64,000 nt of DNA from Datnioides undecimradiatus (GCA_008933995.1 WARS01000010.1:13608996-13672995), one strand, 5' to 3'. Positions 36,365-49,379 are shown, numbered from the stretch's first letter. Made by a program: numbers and translations. The notes: a model not told the origin generated them from the letters alone.

Positions 36365-37897
36365 CCGATTCATTTTCACACTTTTTGAAATGAATATATT
36401 GTTTAATGGAATACCAAGGTGAATAATTATTAAATATAAAAGGATGGCCAGTGCTTTTCATTTCAGAGCGGTGAGCGTTGGACTTTTACCAATTTAACTC
36501 TGGCTGTTTTGTTCACTTTCTGCAGATTACCTTCTTACCACGCAGGCTTTACAGTAATTAAAAATGGATACTGATGTATCCTGTAATTTCCTCCATCGAT
36601 CATATGACCCTCGTCTTGCACACCACAGCTGTCGCTTGAGAGACTTTCCCTGAAATCGGCAGAACGCTGCCCGTCATGACAGCTTTGCTGCGCTGCGTGT
36701 GTGTCTTTCCACATTATCTTTTATCATTGCAGTAAAATGAATGGGTGACCGTTACATGGACGCACATATACATATATAACATGAAGCATTTCTCTGCTCT
36801 TTTGTAATGAACCATGATTCTCCATTGCACCAACAGGAGCCTGTATTTTAAGATGTTTTTCCTTGACTTCTCTCCTTCTCACTGCTGCACTTGAGAATGG
36901 CTGGTAATGACACATCATCCTTCAGGTGCTTTGCACAACATTGAGACATTGTGTTACACACATTAGATTCATCTTACAGACTCAAGTAGTCAGAAAACAG
37001 TGGCAAACTCTAGGGAGTCTAGGGAGAGACCCTCACCTTTAACATTACCTCATTAGAATTATCATTTTCATTTCATAACTATAATAATTTTTAAGTTTCT
37101 GTGAACATTGTCCTCCAACACTCCCTACCACAGTCCAGATGAGCGAAGATCTGATTTGATGAAAATGCTGAAACACTCACCTAAGTCGGGTTCAGTAACT
37201 GTAAATAATTACTGAATGTACATACATCCTGAAAAGAGGAGCTGCAGATGCAAGGGTTGAAACCAGTGTGTTTCAACCAGTGTGTTTTTTGGGAAAGGTT
37301 CAGGACAGCAATGTAAGGAGAGGAGAAGGTCAACACTGTAGGCTGGGACGAGACCTGCCCCTGACTTCAAAACAGTCAGTAACATGTGAAAGTCATTTTC
37401 ACGGGGCAGCGTGGGGAAGAACTCAAATGTAACACTTCATGTGAGGTCCCTGGTGGACGCGTTTTGCATAAGCCGTAGGTGGTCGAGTTCATGAACAAGG
37501 CATGGACAAAGCATGAACAAGGGTTTGGTTACTGACATTAAATCTAACCTCTGCCCCTAAGCTGCTAGAGTTTATGTCAATAAATGGAAATTTTAATATT
37601 TACCAAGAAACATGTGATACAGGATATAGAATGAGTCAGCACTTAGGAACAACGTGCAGTGTTGCGACAGATGGATTTAGTCCAGTCACCTTTTAGACTT
37701 TAAACAAGAGGGAAACAACCGATACAGCATTAGACCGTTCCTGGGAGTAACTGGCCAATTTGAGCTGGTGTTTTTAAAACCCATGTGGGTTGCCTTAAAT
37801 GTCTCCCAAAAAGGCAGAATGCTCGGAGAGAGCTCCGCCGGCTCCACCTGCGCTGGGTCCCAGCTAATTTGGGTTTCTGCTCAGAGGTTTTTCCAAA

Positions 37898-37915
37898 ATT
37901 ATTATTATTATTATT
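37898..37915. repeat. (ATT)6 microsatellite
   Basis: Six ATT units preceding GAGCC. Confidence 0.9.
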
Positions 37916-40900
37916 GAGCCATTAGTAGAGCGAACTTCTCTGATTTGTAGCATCACTTGCATAATTTTTTAAATATTTAGGTTTCATAATCAGGCTATTA
38001 CCTTTGTTTCATCTCTAATCCAGTTAATTTGTTATTTTTTTAAAAAATAATGAAATCAGAGTTCTAAATCACAAGACTGCTAGCCCCATGTGCACAACGC
38101 AAGACTAAAACCACTAAAGCTCGCCAGATTTACAGACCACATAGCGTATGTAGTTGTGATTTACCTCATCCCAGCAATATTTCATTTTACTTATATTCAT
38201 TTTCTCCAGAAGCAGTCCAAAAACACACGTCCAGCGCTGTAACTTCACAATTGTTTTTGAGGTGATCTGAATCTGGCATGTTCACGATTATAGTTTATTT
38301 GCACAGGTTTAAATTAATCCATGAGTTTATAAAGTCGAACCTCTCTCCTGAAGCATTTTCCCCCTTAATAAAACAGAAGGATTGGTGCATCACCTGCACT
38401 CAGCGTTGGAATTTGCTGAGTGCACTGTGCACAATTTGATATTTGTACAGTCATGTTATTTGCTCACAGACTGAAGAGACGGAGCTGCTGTAAATTGCTC
38501 CTGTCTTTAAAAAAACCCCTAATTACTCAAAATGAACATAGTCAGTCCCCGTTGCTGTCCTAATTGCATGTCAGTCCTAATCAAATTGGGTTTATGAGCT
38601 CTAAAGGAGAGCTCTATATCGCACTGACGCAAAGGAAATACCTGCTCTCTGCACATTACACTTTCACTACCACACCAGCACACAGGCTGGGTGGCTTTTA
38701 GCTCTTAACAAAACACGTGGACAAGCTCCCAGTCTGACCTGCAGTGAGACTCACTGTGGTGACTGGGTGCTGGTGGGGGAATGTTGGTAATAATTGCATC
38801 CATCTATCAAACCCCAGGTCAGTGTCACCATTTCAAATGACAACATCCTATGGCGCAGCTGCTGACTAGGCCATTGTCAGCAATGTTATCATGCGGTGCT
38901 CTCGGACCAGCGCGTTGGGAATTGTCAACGGGAAAGGAAGAAGCCAGCAGCAGAGGTCTGCAGTTTGACCCCGCCGCTGCCGCAAAACCAGAGGCTGGAA
39001 GATAGCAGCTCTGAGGTTAAAGAGGCGAGGGCAGCGAGAGAATAACACGCAAAAGTAATGCGGAAAAATAAAAAAATGAAATAGCGTTACACAGCAAATG
39101 TCAAAAAAAGTTTTTTTTTTAATCATGAAATGCAAAAATATACCACAAAATGACCTGGGTTCACACGAGGGTCTAGGTTCACACAGTTCCTCTGTACTGG
39201 GCCTCAGTATTACAACATCAGTCCAAGATGAGTCAGACTGTGGGTGTATAGCCATATTTTATTACAGCAGACTAACAAACAATATAAACAGTGAAACAGC
39301 AAAGCCTACAGTTCCTAGGTTTCACGCCAGGTCATGGACAGCCAGCTTCAGTTCTTCCTTGACATTAATGTGGGCTGAGAACGATACAACCTGTACTCCG
39401 CAGTCCATTTGTGGATGTACAGTACACAAGATGTGATCAAAGTGTTCCCACAGTGTCTGCTGTTCCTAAATGCAATACCCGGGAAGGCTGCGCATTGTCG
39501 CATCAGTGTGTCGGATCAGGACATCGCGCTAATTGTCTTTGGTGTTTGCGGGGTTGCACAACTCCTCACCCGGGGGTCGGACTGTTTCGCGCCGGTACCG
39601 CTGTAGTTTACTCATAGCTGCCAATGATCAGAGACATGAAGCTTTGGTTTGACACAGAATTAATGTTTGAACTGCTGAAGTTTCCATGGCGATCAGCAGC
39701 GTCGCACACACAGCAGTGCAAGCGGTCAGATAACAGCATGTAACTCCGATCCTGATGGGAACTGCTGAGTGTAACTCACCATGGGTGTAGGTAGCATCTG
39801 CTTCCTGCTTGTTAGTGGGACATGCAGCATTTACAAAGAGCACTGTCTGAACCCGTTATTGATTGCATCTCATATTTGTGAGCAAAGGTGGACCAAACTT
39901 TGTACCAAATGTTCAGTCAAAGTTCACACTATAACCAAACATCAAGAGCATTAGCATGCACATAAACATTAAAGCAGTCTGAAACGTTTCATTTGAAGAC
40001 ATTCATGACTTCCAGAGCATCCTCTCAAAGTCGTGACCGGGCGTGAAGTGATTTTGATAACCTTTTTCTGGCACCAGTGTTGGATCACACGCTCACTCTG
40101 GTCCACGACATGCTGTTTTGAAGAGTCTGCAGATTTACATGAAGTTTAATGGATATGCATGAACACAGAGAAGACGCTCTGGACTAATCCTCAAGTACCT
40201 GGTTCCTCATACCTCATACCTGACACATACCTCAATCTCAAGCATGCTTTCACTGATCCTTGACAATGTATCTGAATGCTGAAGTGTGGATTTGGATGTT
40301 CACGCTTCGTCGAAGCGAGATCAACCCTCCTGATATCAATGAGCCCATGTTCTTTCTTTTTTGCACCAATCACTGGACACCCTTCAGCAAAATTATCCAA
40401 CACTTATGCAAGACGTATGCTGTGAGGTGTGCTGCACTCTGTGGTAGGTGCTATCTGGGCTTTGGGTGCATGGGGTTTTATCTCTGGATGTGTTTTCATG
40501 TGTATAAAGCTAACTTTACTTTACTTCAACTGTCATAAGAAAGCCAGCCTCTTCATAGCAAGCTAGCTTACATACGCAGCCTGTTAGCTTGTGTAACTAT
40601 TGCAGCAACTCTGCGCAATGCCTAATTAGTTATACTCAACAATACAACTGCAGCCAAAAGCCAAGATGAATCCAGCTGTGGCGATTACTTATGTCACCGG
40701 TTTAAAGGTTTAAGTGTTGTGTGTGCGTTATTAAAGCCGGCTGACATCCCCACACAAAGAGCGCAGCACTCACAGTGATGTTCCAATTTGCAGCTTTAAT
40801 TAAAAACCATCTTTTGAATCTGACACAGGGAAAAATCACAACCGTTTGTCTCACTTTAAGCCCCTTGAGAACCAATGTAGTGACACCAATTGTGCTCATC

Positions 40901-41172
40901 TGTAGCAAGAAGCCACATAGAGGAAGAAGAAATTCAACTCGACAGCAAATGGAAAGTAAATTGTCAATTTGGTTGACTTGTAAAGAAAAAGGCAGAGACA
41001 CGAGCTAATACAGGCGGTTTCTACAGAGAAGATATAATCTACAGTTTACTATATTTGAAAATATGTAGTACACCATATTACATTGTGGAATGTTAACAGA
41101 ATTGAATTGACCTCACTGGAACATACCTTTGCTGTATAAATGGATCGTTCTTCTGCACTGACACTATTTCAG

Positions 41173-41465
41173 GTGTGGTATTTGGTTGCTCTGCACTGGT
41201 ACTGCACAGTTTGTTCAAGAAACAAACAAAGGTTGAAGACGCAGGAAGGATTCTTGCATTTTGCACACTCGGTGAAACTGCAACGAACCTCTACGGTGCA
41301 TTTGTATTTTTATTGATCATTTCCGTAATGATTGTCATCAACGGAGGCTTGGTTATCACCATAATGGATAAGATTCAAACAGGAACACAGATGGCTGAGT
41401 TTCCAGCTGCATTATTCGAGCTGTGGGAAGAGAACTTCTTGTCGCTGCCTCATTACCGGTGCTGA
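41173..41465 (+). CDS. Candidate exon of an unidentified small membrane protein
   Basis: Open frame read as GVVFGCSALVLHSLFKKQ... up to a TGA at 41463-41465. An AG at 41171-41172 (CACTATTTCAG) could be its acceptor. The same frame is in fact open from 41106, so the true 5' edge is uncertain. About residues 1-17 after the AG are moderately hydrophobic. A polar segment with KKQTKVEDAGR follows, then a clear membrane helix (GAFVFLLIISVMIVINGG and on to LVITIM), then an acidic tail with LWEENFLSLPHY. Composition looks protein-like, unlike most frames here. It could be the last exon of a multi-span protein; a distant resemblance to the TMEM179 group was considered but is not convincing. No start codon with context, no partner exon and only an ATTAAA-type signal (about 41596) were found. 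Pseudogene or chance remains possible. Confidence 0.35.
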
Positions 41466-42429
41466 GCTGGCCCCAGACACTGTTCCTGGTTAAAATGGAC
41501 GTATTCTATGTTTGTGTACGGGTTATACCACGGAGTTGTGAGAAAAAGGATACCCTCCTGATGTGTCAAGATGAAAATGCACAATAATGAGCAAATTAAA
41601 CTTTAGTGAGCACGTTTTCCTGAAATGATCTCTTAGGGCCGATTGGAAACATCAGGGTGTTTTTGGTTCTACTATAAAACATAATACTTCCAATTTATGT
41701 CTCTGGGCTGTTGTGCCAGCAGCATCAGTCCTTCACCGGTCAATACCGACTGAACACGTTTCTTGTGATGATTTTCAGCTTTCCCCAGCACAATGGCCGG
41801 ACAGTTTTTGGTCATCCATCCATCAGAGCTGTGACGACCATATTCCACGGCAGTAATAGCTGTGTCAAAAGCACGCTGGTCCCTTTGACACCTGCGGACG
41901 CCGGGGGGAAGGTGCTCGCTTCCTCTTCGGTGAGCATATAAGGGCAGGCAGCCCTGTGCTCCACCCTCACTGTCCTGTTTTACTCTACCCCCGTATAACA
42001 CAAAGTATGCAGCATGAAAAGGAATATTGACATTCCTCACATCGCTGGTGCTTAACCACAGTAATTGTATTTACGAGTGAGGGAGTGCAGTGCATTATGT
42101 CACATGAGCTATGGGGTTCTTGTCTGAAATTGATTGTTATAAATGACCATGTTAAGACTAATCATGGGCACATATCATTCACGAGCTCACGAAAATAACA
42201 AATATCACATTCATATTCAAACTGAACATCCTTGTCTGTAATGTGTATTGCTGAAATGTGATTTGTTTGCAGTTTATTCAATAAGGGAGGGCCTGAATGT
42301 ATTCATATACTGAAGCCCAAACATATTCATGCAGGCACTTCCATATTTTAAATGCTTAAACATATTCAGTATATTTAATCACAAAGCTGTGAATATTATT
42401 AATGTTTTAGCATCCGTTTATTGCAGGGA

Positions 42430-42509
42430 AGCGTGCGTATGAGTGCATGTTTGTGTGTATATGTGCGTGTTTGTGCCTACATGTGCGTGTTTGCGTATAT
42501 GTGTGAGTG
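42430..42509. repeat. Degenerate GT-rich tandem array
   Basis: Imperfect units of about 20-22 bp such as ATATGTGCGTGTTTGTGCCT and ACATGTGCGTGTTTGCGTAT follow each other, framed by TGCATGTTTGTG and ATGTGTGAGTG. Looks like an old, mutated GT microsatellite. Confidence 0.7.
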
Positions 42510-43445
42510 TCACAACTGCATGCACGCTGCCAGAGTAGCCTTCAAGACTCCTCCTATTATTATTTTTCTGTGTGATTAATTAAAAAAAGATGTTGGCAAA
42601 CAAGCTTAACGTGCGCTTTCGTGCACTGGTAACTGGTAACACACCTCACAGGGGGACTGAGAGCTAGTTACAGCCGTTCCATGACGGCAGTATGTTTTCA
42701 GTGGATGTGGAAGTGTTATGAATATGCCCATGCATACAGTTCTCATCAACATGTTCTCCTCAACTGACATATTTAGCGAAAGCTTCCTCAAAACTGGTCA
42801 GCAGCGGAGAACCAGAAGGTGGTTTTCCTGTTATATTATGCAATAGCAACAATCTGCTGCACACAGACTGCAGCTCGCACTAATGTTGCATATAGATTTT
42901 GAAGTGACACATCACAAAGCCCAAAGCTGTATCAAGTTGTTCTTGTGTAGCACAAAGTGCATGCATTCACAGACTTCATGTTTGTACTTTAACCAAATGA
43001 CTGCCAATTCCACCATTTGGAATTTAAATCTTAGCCTTTAAATGTTGAAGAGCAGTCTTTAGCAGGGAGCTTTTCATGTGTTGCTGAATATACTTGGAGA
43101 TATTTTGGAGCAGGGAAGTTCCGTCTGCACAGAAAATAACATTTGCAGCACTTCCAAGGCATGGATGCTTGTGTATCTTTGATAAAAAGTCAAGGGTTCA
43201 AGCTTATCAAGATAAAAGCTTATGCACCAGCATTTAACTGTGACACCTGTTGTGTTTTTGAGTTACCTGTCCACAGCTTAAGCTGGATCGTGTGTGGAAG
43301 ACATTTGCACCGGCTTGTGGATTCAGTTTTCTTTGTTTCTTTCTCCAACTTGAACCAAAAGGATGCTTGGTATGCTTTTTATTTATCTAATCATATATTT
43401 CAATACACCACACCTTTATCGTGTGTGCTTTTCCCTTCATTTCAG

Positions 43446-43565
43446 GAGAGTAAACTGGCGTTGACTCAAGTGACATCACTTGAGGACAGCCGTCAGACGT
43501 CACGCAGCTTCCTCTGGAGACAGTTTGCCTTGAACTCTGAAAGCGGCAGATCTCCTGTTGCTGAG
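43446..43565 (+). CDS. Candidate 120-nt internal exon, function unknown
   Basis: A polypyrimidine stretch and AG (TTTTCCCTTCATTTCAG, ending 43445) precede 40 open codons starting ESKLALTQVTSLEDSRQT and ending SGRSPVAE, followed by GTGGGT. Length is a multiple of three and both ends are in phase 0. The same frame is open far upstream (from 43143), which weakens the argument. No domain or family recognised. The content is polar and Ser/Arg rich, without hydrophobic core or motif. Confidence 0.25.
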
Positions 43566-44039
43566 GTGGGTTGTTTTTTTTGGGGTTTTTTTTAAGCAAA
43601 CTGAAGGCACCATGAGAGGAGGGTAGAGCTTCAGTCACCATGGCAACCATTTCTCAATCGATATGGTCAAAGTTTTGTGATATATAACAGTACCTCAGGA
43701 GGAACAGACAGTTTATATCAGAGTCCAGCTGACGTGTAAGAGGACAATGTTACGTTAACTCCACAGAGAGGGTCAAAGGAAACGTTTCCAGACCCATTCT
43801 GGCTTTCGAGTGGTCAAAACCAATGTGCCATGTAACCCCTCTAATAAATAGGGAGCTGTCTGTTCACCAGGCCCTGAGCTCTGCTACATACTCCAATGAC
43901 AGTCAATTAGCCTGCTTCTCTCTGCCAGCGCTCCTACCCACAGACACGGCCGTGGGTGGCCTTCCAAAATGCACACACCTCCAGGAATGTTGACATGATA
44001 TAATCAGAAAGGTTTTCATCGTATAAATACAGTTCAGCA

Positions 44040-44240
44040 CGCCTCACCTGATGGCTAGATACGGTAAGGAAAATAATCAAATAATCCCCTGTCAGCGAAG
44101 GAGGGGGGCTGCATTTGTAATTGACGCGTGTGATGAGACTAATAAGCTCCCCTGTGAACGCATCAAAGAACAAGGGAGAGATAATGAGACTGTTTCTCTT
44201 TTTATATAACTCATAATCAGTTCGCCTTTTTTCGGTTTTT
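44040..44240. promoter_or_regulatory. Candidate conserved regulatory segment
   Basis: Unique sequence with closely spaced homeodomain-type words: AAATAATCAAATAATCCCC (TAATCC at 44082-44087) and TTTGTAATTGACGCG, then GAGACTAATAAGC and GAGATAATGAGAC. No repeat or coding sign that I trust; the 121-codon minus frame over it has no domain. Confidence 0.25.
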
Positions 44241-44893
44241 CCTTTTTGCGCCATAACCTTCAGCCCCTCCCGCCGCTCGACCAAGGACGATCTCGCCAAG
44301 GTGCTCCATGCACGTATTTGAGAATTATCCTTACTTTCAATATCAGTTAATGACCTTCACGGATGAATGGTTGATACCTGCGGTTCTTTGATCTGACGTC
44401 ACGTCACATTGTCTGATCAGCAGAGCTAAGCGCTAATAGGGACACTCCACACTGCCAATTAAATGTCTTATACTTTTTTTATATATATTTGTCTGTTACG
44501 AGACAAAGATGCGACATATTGAACATCTACCCTACATTCAGACTGGGACCGACTTTGCTGATGAATCTGTGCCTGCTGGCATCGTGAGAGGACAGCCATG
44601 CAAGACTCCGACTGATAATCTGCTTCTGGTCCTGGGCCTTTGTGCTTCGCAGGCTGCAGTAGAGTAATTAGTAAACCTACAAGGCACCTCAAAAGTGTCT
44701 TTGCCCCTGTAATTAAGCGTCTTCAAACAAACCGGCACAGAGCTTGTCAGGCCATTACACTAAAGTACATGGGAGGACGACTTTGAGTTAGTGGAAACAG
44801 ACTTCCCAGCTTGGTGTTCTGCAGTTGGGGGATTGAAAGACTTTGGGAGGAACAGAGCTGCACTGGCCTCTGTAGGCTGAATGTGTAGGCTGA

Positions 44894-44894
<1 letters not shown>

Positions 44895-44940
<46 letters not shown>
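44895..44940. repeat. (TG)23 microsatellite
   Basis: Forty-six bases of uninterrupted TG, the longest simple repeat in the window. It is preceded by a 14-bp tandem duplication (GTAGGCTGAATGT twice). Confidence 0.98.
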
Positions 44941-44943
<3 letters not shown>

Positions 44944-47377
44944 ACAAGCCTGTATCTTCTACTTCTTCTAATGCAGCCAGTCATGTTCTGGCCCAGTGAC
45001 TCATCTGAGGAAAGTTGCAAGACACTGAAGCTTTCAGTCACCAACAACGTCAGGGAATAATTTCATGGAACTTCTACTTTCAGAGCAACCAGAGCCCAAA
45101 ATGACACACGACTTGAGTCAGATTTGTACCTCGGCACCTGGTGAAGAGCCAATTTGGGCTGAAAATGTTGTACTTTTTAAATAATAAAATAAATATAATG
45201 ACATTTCCTCAAAGGAAGCGTTCTAGACTGAGTATTCAGGAAGTGACTGCTGCTGCACCAGCATTGCAGTGGTAGATGCAGTTCCTCCCAGCTTCATACT
45301 CTTAATGTCATTTAGTAATTAATTCCATGAATCCCTTTCTTCTGGGTATATAGATGCTGGACTGACCAATGGGATCACATCATTATGGTAAATAACCCTC
45401 CAGTATGTATGTTATGCATTAGTGTCTCAGCAGATGAAGCATTTTGAAGCCATGGACCTTAGTGGACCAAACAATGTTCTGCTCTGACAGGCAGCTTGAA
45501 AAGGTTACAAAGATTCTTACCTGAAGTAGGAACAAGAGGCGGAGAAGTGCAGTGAAACACACATGTAGCAGCGAGGAACTTTAAGTGCACATACTGATTG
45601 CAGATGGAGCTTGTGAAGAAGGAAACAATTCCACAGAAACTATTGGACTATTTTCTCTCTTCCTGGTTGTTAATGTATTTTAAATTTTGATACTTTCAGG
45701 TTCAAGGCCGAGGTCTGACACTTAATGTCGGAGTTTGCTTTTACTTTATTCATTGGTGCTCTCCAGCTGAGTCTCTCTGTGTCTTTATATATCCCTCTCT
45801 CTGTGTGTCTCTCTCCGGGGTTAGGCTGTTGGGCTGGGCCTTTCTAGCCTGTTAAAAATTGAATTGTTTCCAGGGCGCCGCTCGGCTCTCTGGTGCGCCG
45901 CAAAGTTTGCATGGGGAAGCAGAGGTAGGACTTCGAAATGCGCGTTGCGTGCCGCCCAAGACACATCTATAAACATGATGCAGTCTGATGTTGCCCAGAT
46001 TTTCTCGCTTCAGTGTTTTCCAGAGCGACGCAAGCGCTGCTTCTGTGGAATCAAATTGAGTTTTTGTCCCGCAATGTAAGGCCACAGTCTGGGACAGTGA
46101 TAAATATACATTCACTCAAACTGTCAGTGGTGATAAAATTCCATGCAATTTGGAATGATTAAGTGCTGGAATGACAAAGTATTATCTTGGTCAATAATGA
46201 GAACTGCGCCTATTAATGTTTTCAACAACTTTGTTTGAGCCAATGCCCAAACATTCTAGAAACTTTGTAGAAACTCTCCATACAAATTTAGGTCTTTGGT
46301 CTTATGAATGGCAAAAAACTTAAAATATAAAGTATCAACTGCTACCTATAACAACATAATGTTTGGATATAAACAGTTGTATATTATATTTCATCTCAGC
46401 AGCTGGGAACGAGGAGCTGAATCTAAAATTCAAGAAAAACTCCTCCACTCAACCCCTGCTGTTCTCCTAGCTCGTGCCTTTCTCTCTCCTCCACTCTCAC
46501 TGCTATTCATAGCTGCTCCCAGCCTATGTGGGCCCAGCCTGGCTGCTGTGCAGTGTCCAACAGAATCAACTCTGCACCAACATGCCGTACCTCCAACAGC
46601 CGCTCCTCTCTCCCACCTTTTCCAGCTGTCAACAACACAAATTATTATTGTTTTGTTTTTTTTTTTTGTTACCAAGAGCCCTTTGGTGCATATTGGACAG
46701 AAACACATCTTCTTTTGTGAGTTGTTTTTTTTTTTCTCACTTTCGAAATGTTTCATGTCAGCATCCCGGCCGACCTTCAGCACAGCATGCTCACCGTGCT
46801 GTGGGTGGTCTGGGTTCTTGGTGGTGATTTATGAAGCAATCACTCACTGCCTTACAGTTGTCATTGTTTTAGGTTGTGCTTTATCAGCGGGTAAAGGTTT
46901 GAGAGTGTTGTCTGTGAGCGCCTGATGGAGCGTGGATGGTTGGTTTGATTTAAATTTAAGAGCCTGCCTGCTCTTACAGTAATCTGTCTTATTTTGGTTG
47001 ACAAGTTAAAATGGACTTTTCTCACTTTAGAGGTTTAAACTTAGTATTGCGGGTGTAACTAATGAAATCAACAATGTGTCTGTTCCATTTAGGTGCTCCA
47101 GTAAGCCATTCATCAAACCAGCATGCAAGGAGACCCTGAAACTAGAGGGGCAACATGGAATGGCCAACATATCTGCTGCGAGTTACATCTAAACCCTTTT
47201 CTGATGCTGCTTTCAAAAACCTATTCTGTTCCTGCACAAGCACAATCAGCAGATATGGAAGACAATGTGATGTGGTCATATTCTACATTGGGCTGTCAGA
47301 GCTTGTGAGCCCAGAGCTGTTTCTTGTCTGCGTCTGTGGGCCCACATCTTCATGAAATCTTATGATTAATCAAACAT

Positions 47378-47490
47378 CTGGTGGCATGGTGGCTTCGTGC
47401 TTGGCGCCTCGCCTGACAAGGTCTGGGGTTCAACTGCCGACTGTGTCCTTTCTGTGTTGGGTTTGCATGTTCTCTCTGTGTCTGCAGGAT
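47378..47490 (+). repeat. tRNA-derived SINE fragment, second type
   Basis: GGTGGCATGGTGGCTTCGTG (A-box side), then GGTCTGGGGTTCAACTGCC with a B-box-like GGTTCAACTGC (from about 47428), then TCCTTTCTGTGTTGGGTTTG and CATGTTCTCTCTGTGTCTGC. This order matches the common fish sequence GGCACGGTGGCTTGGTGG...GGTCCTGGGTTCGAATCC...CCTTTCTGTGTGGAGTTTGCATGTTCTCCCCGTGTCTGC, quoted in pieces. The usual GTGGGTTTCCTCCGGG continuation is missing, so this copy is truncated at about 47490. Confidence 0.8.
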
Positions 47491-49379
47491 GCAACGAACA
47501 TGAATGGAAATATGCTGTCTATGTTCCCCCAGCTGAAACACCACAGGTTCAGTCAGTCCGATTTGTAGCTGCTTTGAACCTTGAGTTTTGCAACTTGGAG
47601 ACAAAAGAAAACATTGACGTCCATTCTCTGTCATCGCTGTACACAGTTCCACGAACAGGTAACATGGAACAGTCCCCCAAAGGCAGCATAATCAACTCTG
47701 TCACAAGGAACAAGCAACACAATGGACCAGTGTTACTTTAGTGTATGAAGGCTAAAAGTATCCAAGAGAAACCTGTTGACAAAGAAAGAGGAGCGTTGCA
47801 GGTGTGGGTCTGGTTATGTAACATGGTTAAGCAACATTATTCAGGTTTGTTTAGTGTATCTGCTCCTGTTATCCAACTTGCTTCAGTGTGAGGAAAATGA
47901 GTGAATGAGTGAAACAACCACATGGCTTGTCAGCTGGTGAAAGTAGATGCAGAGGAGTGTTTGATCACACTTGCTCTCCTGCTGAGAAGATAAGGATTCA
48001 GCTCTATATTGAAGATGAGCCTCTGTGTCCACTTGCTTGCTTTCTAAAACGCCTTAACGAAACGCTTTTGATCAGCGTTACAGAAAAGGACAGATTCGCC
48101 CTCCTCAGATGTTCCATATTATCAAAAGCATCCGTCAGTGTTAAACTGTGCCAAAAGACACAAATATATTTCCTGCTGCAGCCACAGAAAACTGGAGTTC
48201 AACTTTTAAATACGGATTGTGGGCTGGATGAGTCACAGAGGGTTTGACCAGTGTGGATGCAGAAAAAGAAACGATAGATATGTTTGTTTCGGTGAGGCCA
48301 ACACAGTTTATAGTTTATCCTCATCATTTCTACATAAAACAACTGCTAAAAACACCGTCTATATCCATTTGTTATTAGCTTTCATGGGCCAACTTTGTTT
48401 GCACGTATTCATCAACTTTACCACATTATTTGCACTGAACCTCAAACCCACAGACTAAGTTGTCCTTCCTTTCCTCTCCTTAACAGTTGTTAAAACCCGC
48501 CATCATTAGATTTCCAGTTTCTGTTTGATCCTTTCTGCTCTCTTGTCTTCCTCAGCCACCGTTGTGGGGCGCACAGGAGGCTGTGTTCTGCCGCGTGCAG
48601 TGTTTATTATGGCATTAGAGAGTTGAGTACAGCATTCCAGTGAACACGGTGACAGTATCTTGGCTTGAAAGGTCACACTACAGAGGCAGCGTGCGGAATC
48701 ACTGTTAGATCTGCAGGATTTATGAATCCTCTCTCCTTTATTCCAGCATCTGCCTGCTCATAAAAAAAAACATTTGCTTGTTCCTGAGTGTCTGAGGAAC
48801 GTAAGACAATCAAGGTGCCGCCTCAGTGTTTGCATTAACATCAACGTGTACTCAACATAACACTTAACGGTTTCTACCCCCTCTCCTGAGAACAATATCT
48901 GGCTTGTTAGCAACACGACGTTCCCCTGTCCATCATTTGATGCTGGGTGGGTAGTCTGCAATTGGTTAATTCATTTTCTTAAGTGTTCCAAACAGCTGCT
49001 GCAGCAGGACACTGTGAAGATGAGAATGTTGAGACGGAACCAACTCAGTTAAAGATGCAGGCTGTAAAATAAAAACAATGGGCTTAAAGACACTAAAACA
49101 CATGTAGAGCTGAGCTAAACTGAAGATCCCAGTGCTAATTCTCATATTATATTATGTTCATAATATAATGCAGATTGCAGCAACTTTAATACTTGTTGGT
49201 CTGACCACATCTGCAGGTAAACTCTTAGAAAGTTCTAAATCCAAGTGTCAGCAGCTGGATCGAGCTATGCAGTGAGTTCCTTCACCTCTTTCAGAGCTGG
49301 ATTTCTGAGACAAACCATCAAGATTACAAAAACATATTCTGGCCGTCAGCTCAGACTGTTGCCTCTTATTTAGAAATGT
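47491..49379. other. Non-coding stretch, no gene seen
   Basis: Short frames at 47.4-48.5 kb lack domains. A good acceptor-like tract (TCTTGTCTTCCTCAG, ending about 48555) is followed by only short open readings and no good donor. Nothing else recognised. Confidence 0.45.

Larger units (their letters stand above)
33531..41105. other. Non-coding stretch
   Basis: No gene supported. 36.19-36.30 kb and 38.44-38.62 kb are unique, homeodomain-core-containing sequence (CCTAATTACTGG; CCCTAATTACTC; TCCTAATTGCATG). A G-rich run lies at 36340-36364 and (ATT)6 at 37898-37915. Frames at 38.9-39.6 kb and 40.2-41.0 kb show no domain; several cross poly-T. Confidence 0.45.
41466..47377. other. Non-coding stretch with one exon candidate
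   Basis: Apart from the candidate at 43446-43565, no gene is supported. The longest frame in the window (46308-46925, 205 codons) is a T-rich hydrophobic reading that passes two poly-T runs (about 46656-46669 and 46725-46736) and is treated as chance. Holds the GT-rich degenerate tract at 42430-42509, a possible regulatory block near 44.04-44.24 kb and (TG)23 at 44895-44940. Confidence 0.45.

Noticed and set aside
41906..41945. GTGCTCGCTTC...GCATATA resembling the start of U6 snRNA
   Set aside because: Similarity stops after about 20 scattered bases and the conserved central U6 sequence is absent.
43143..43445. Upstream extension of the 43.4 kb frame as part of the same protein
   Set aside because: No start context or motif; if the exon is real, the splice acceptor at 43445 makes this part intronic.
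46308..46925. Longest open frame in the window (205 codons), hydrophobic
   Set aside because: Its hydrophobicity comes from T-rich sequence with two poly-T runs giving FFFFF strings. Overlapping frames exist in other registers and on the other strand, and there is no domain or splice context.
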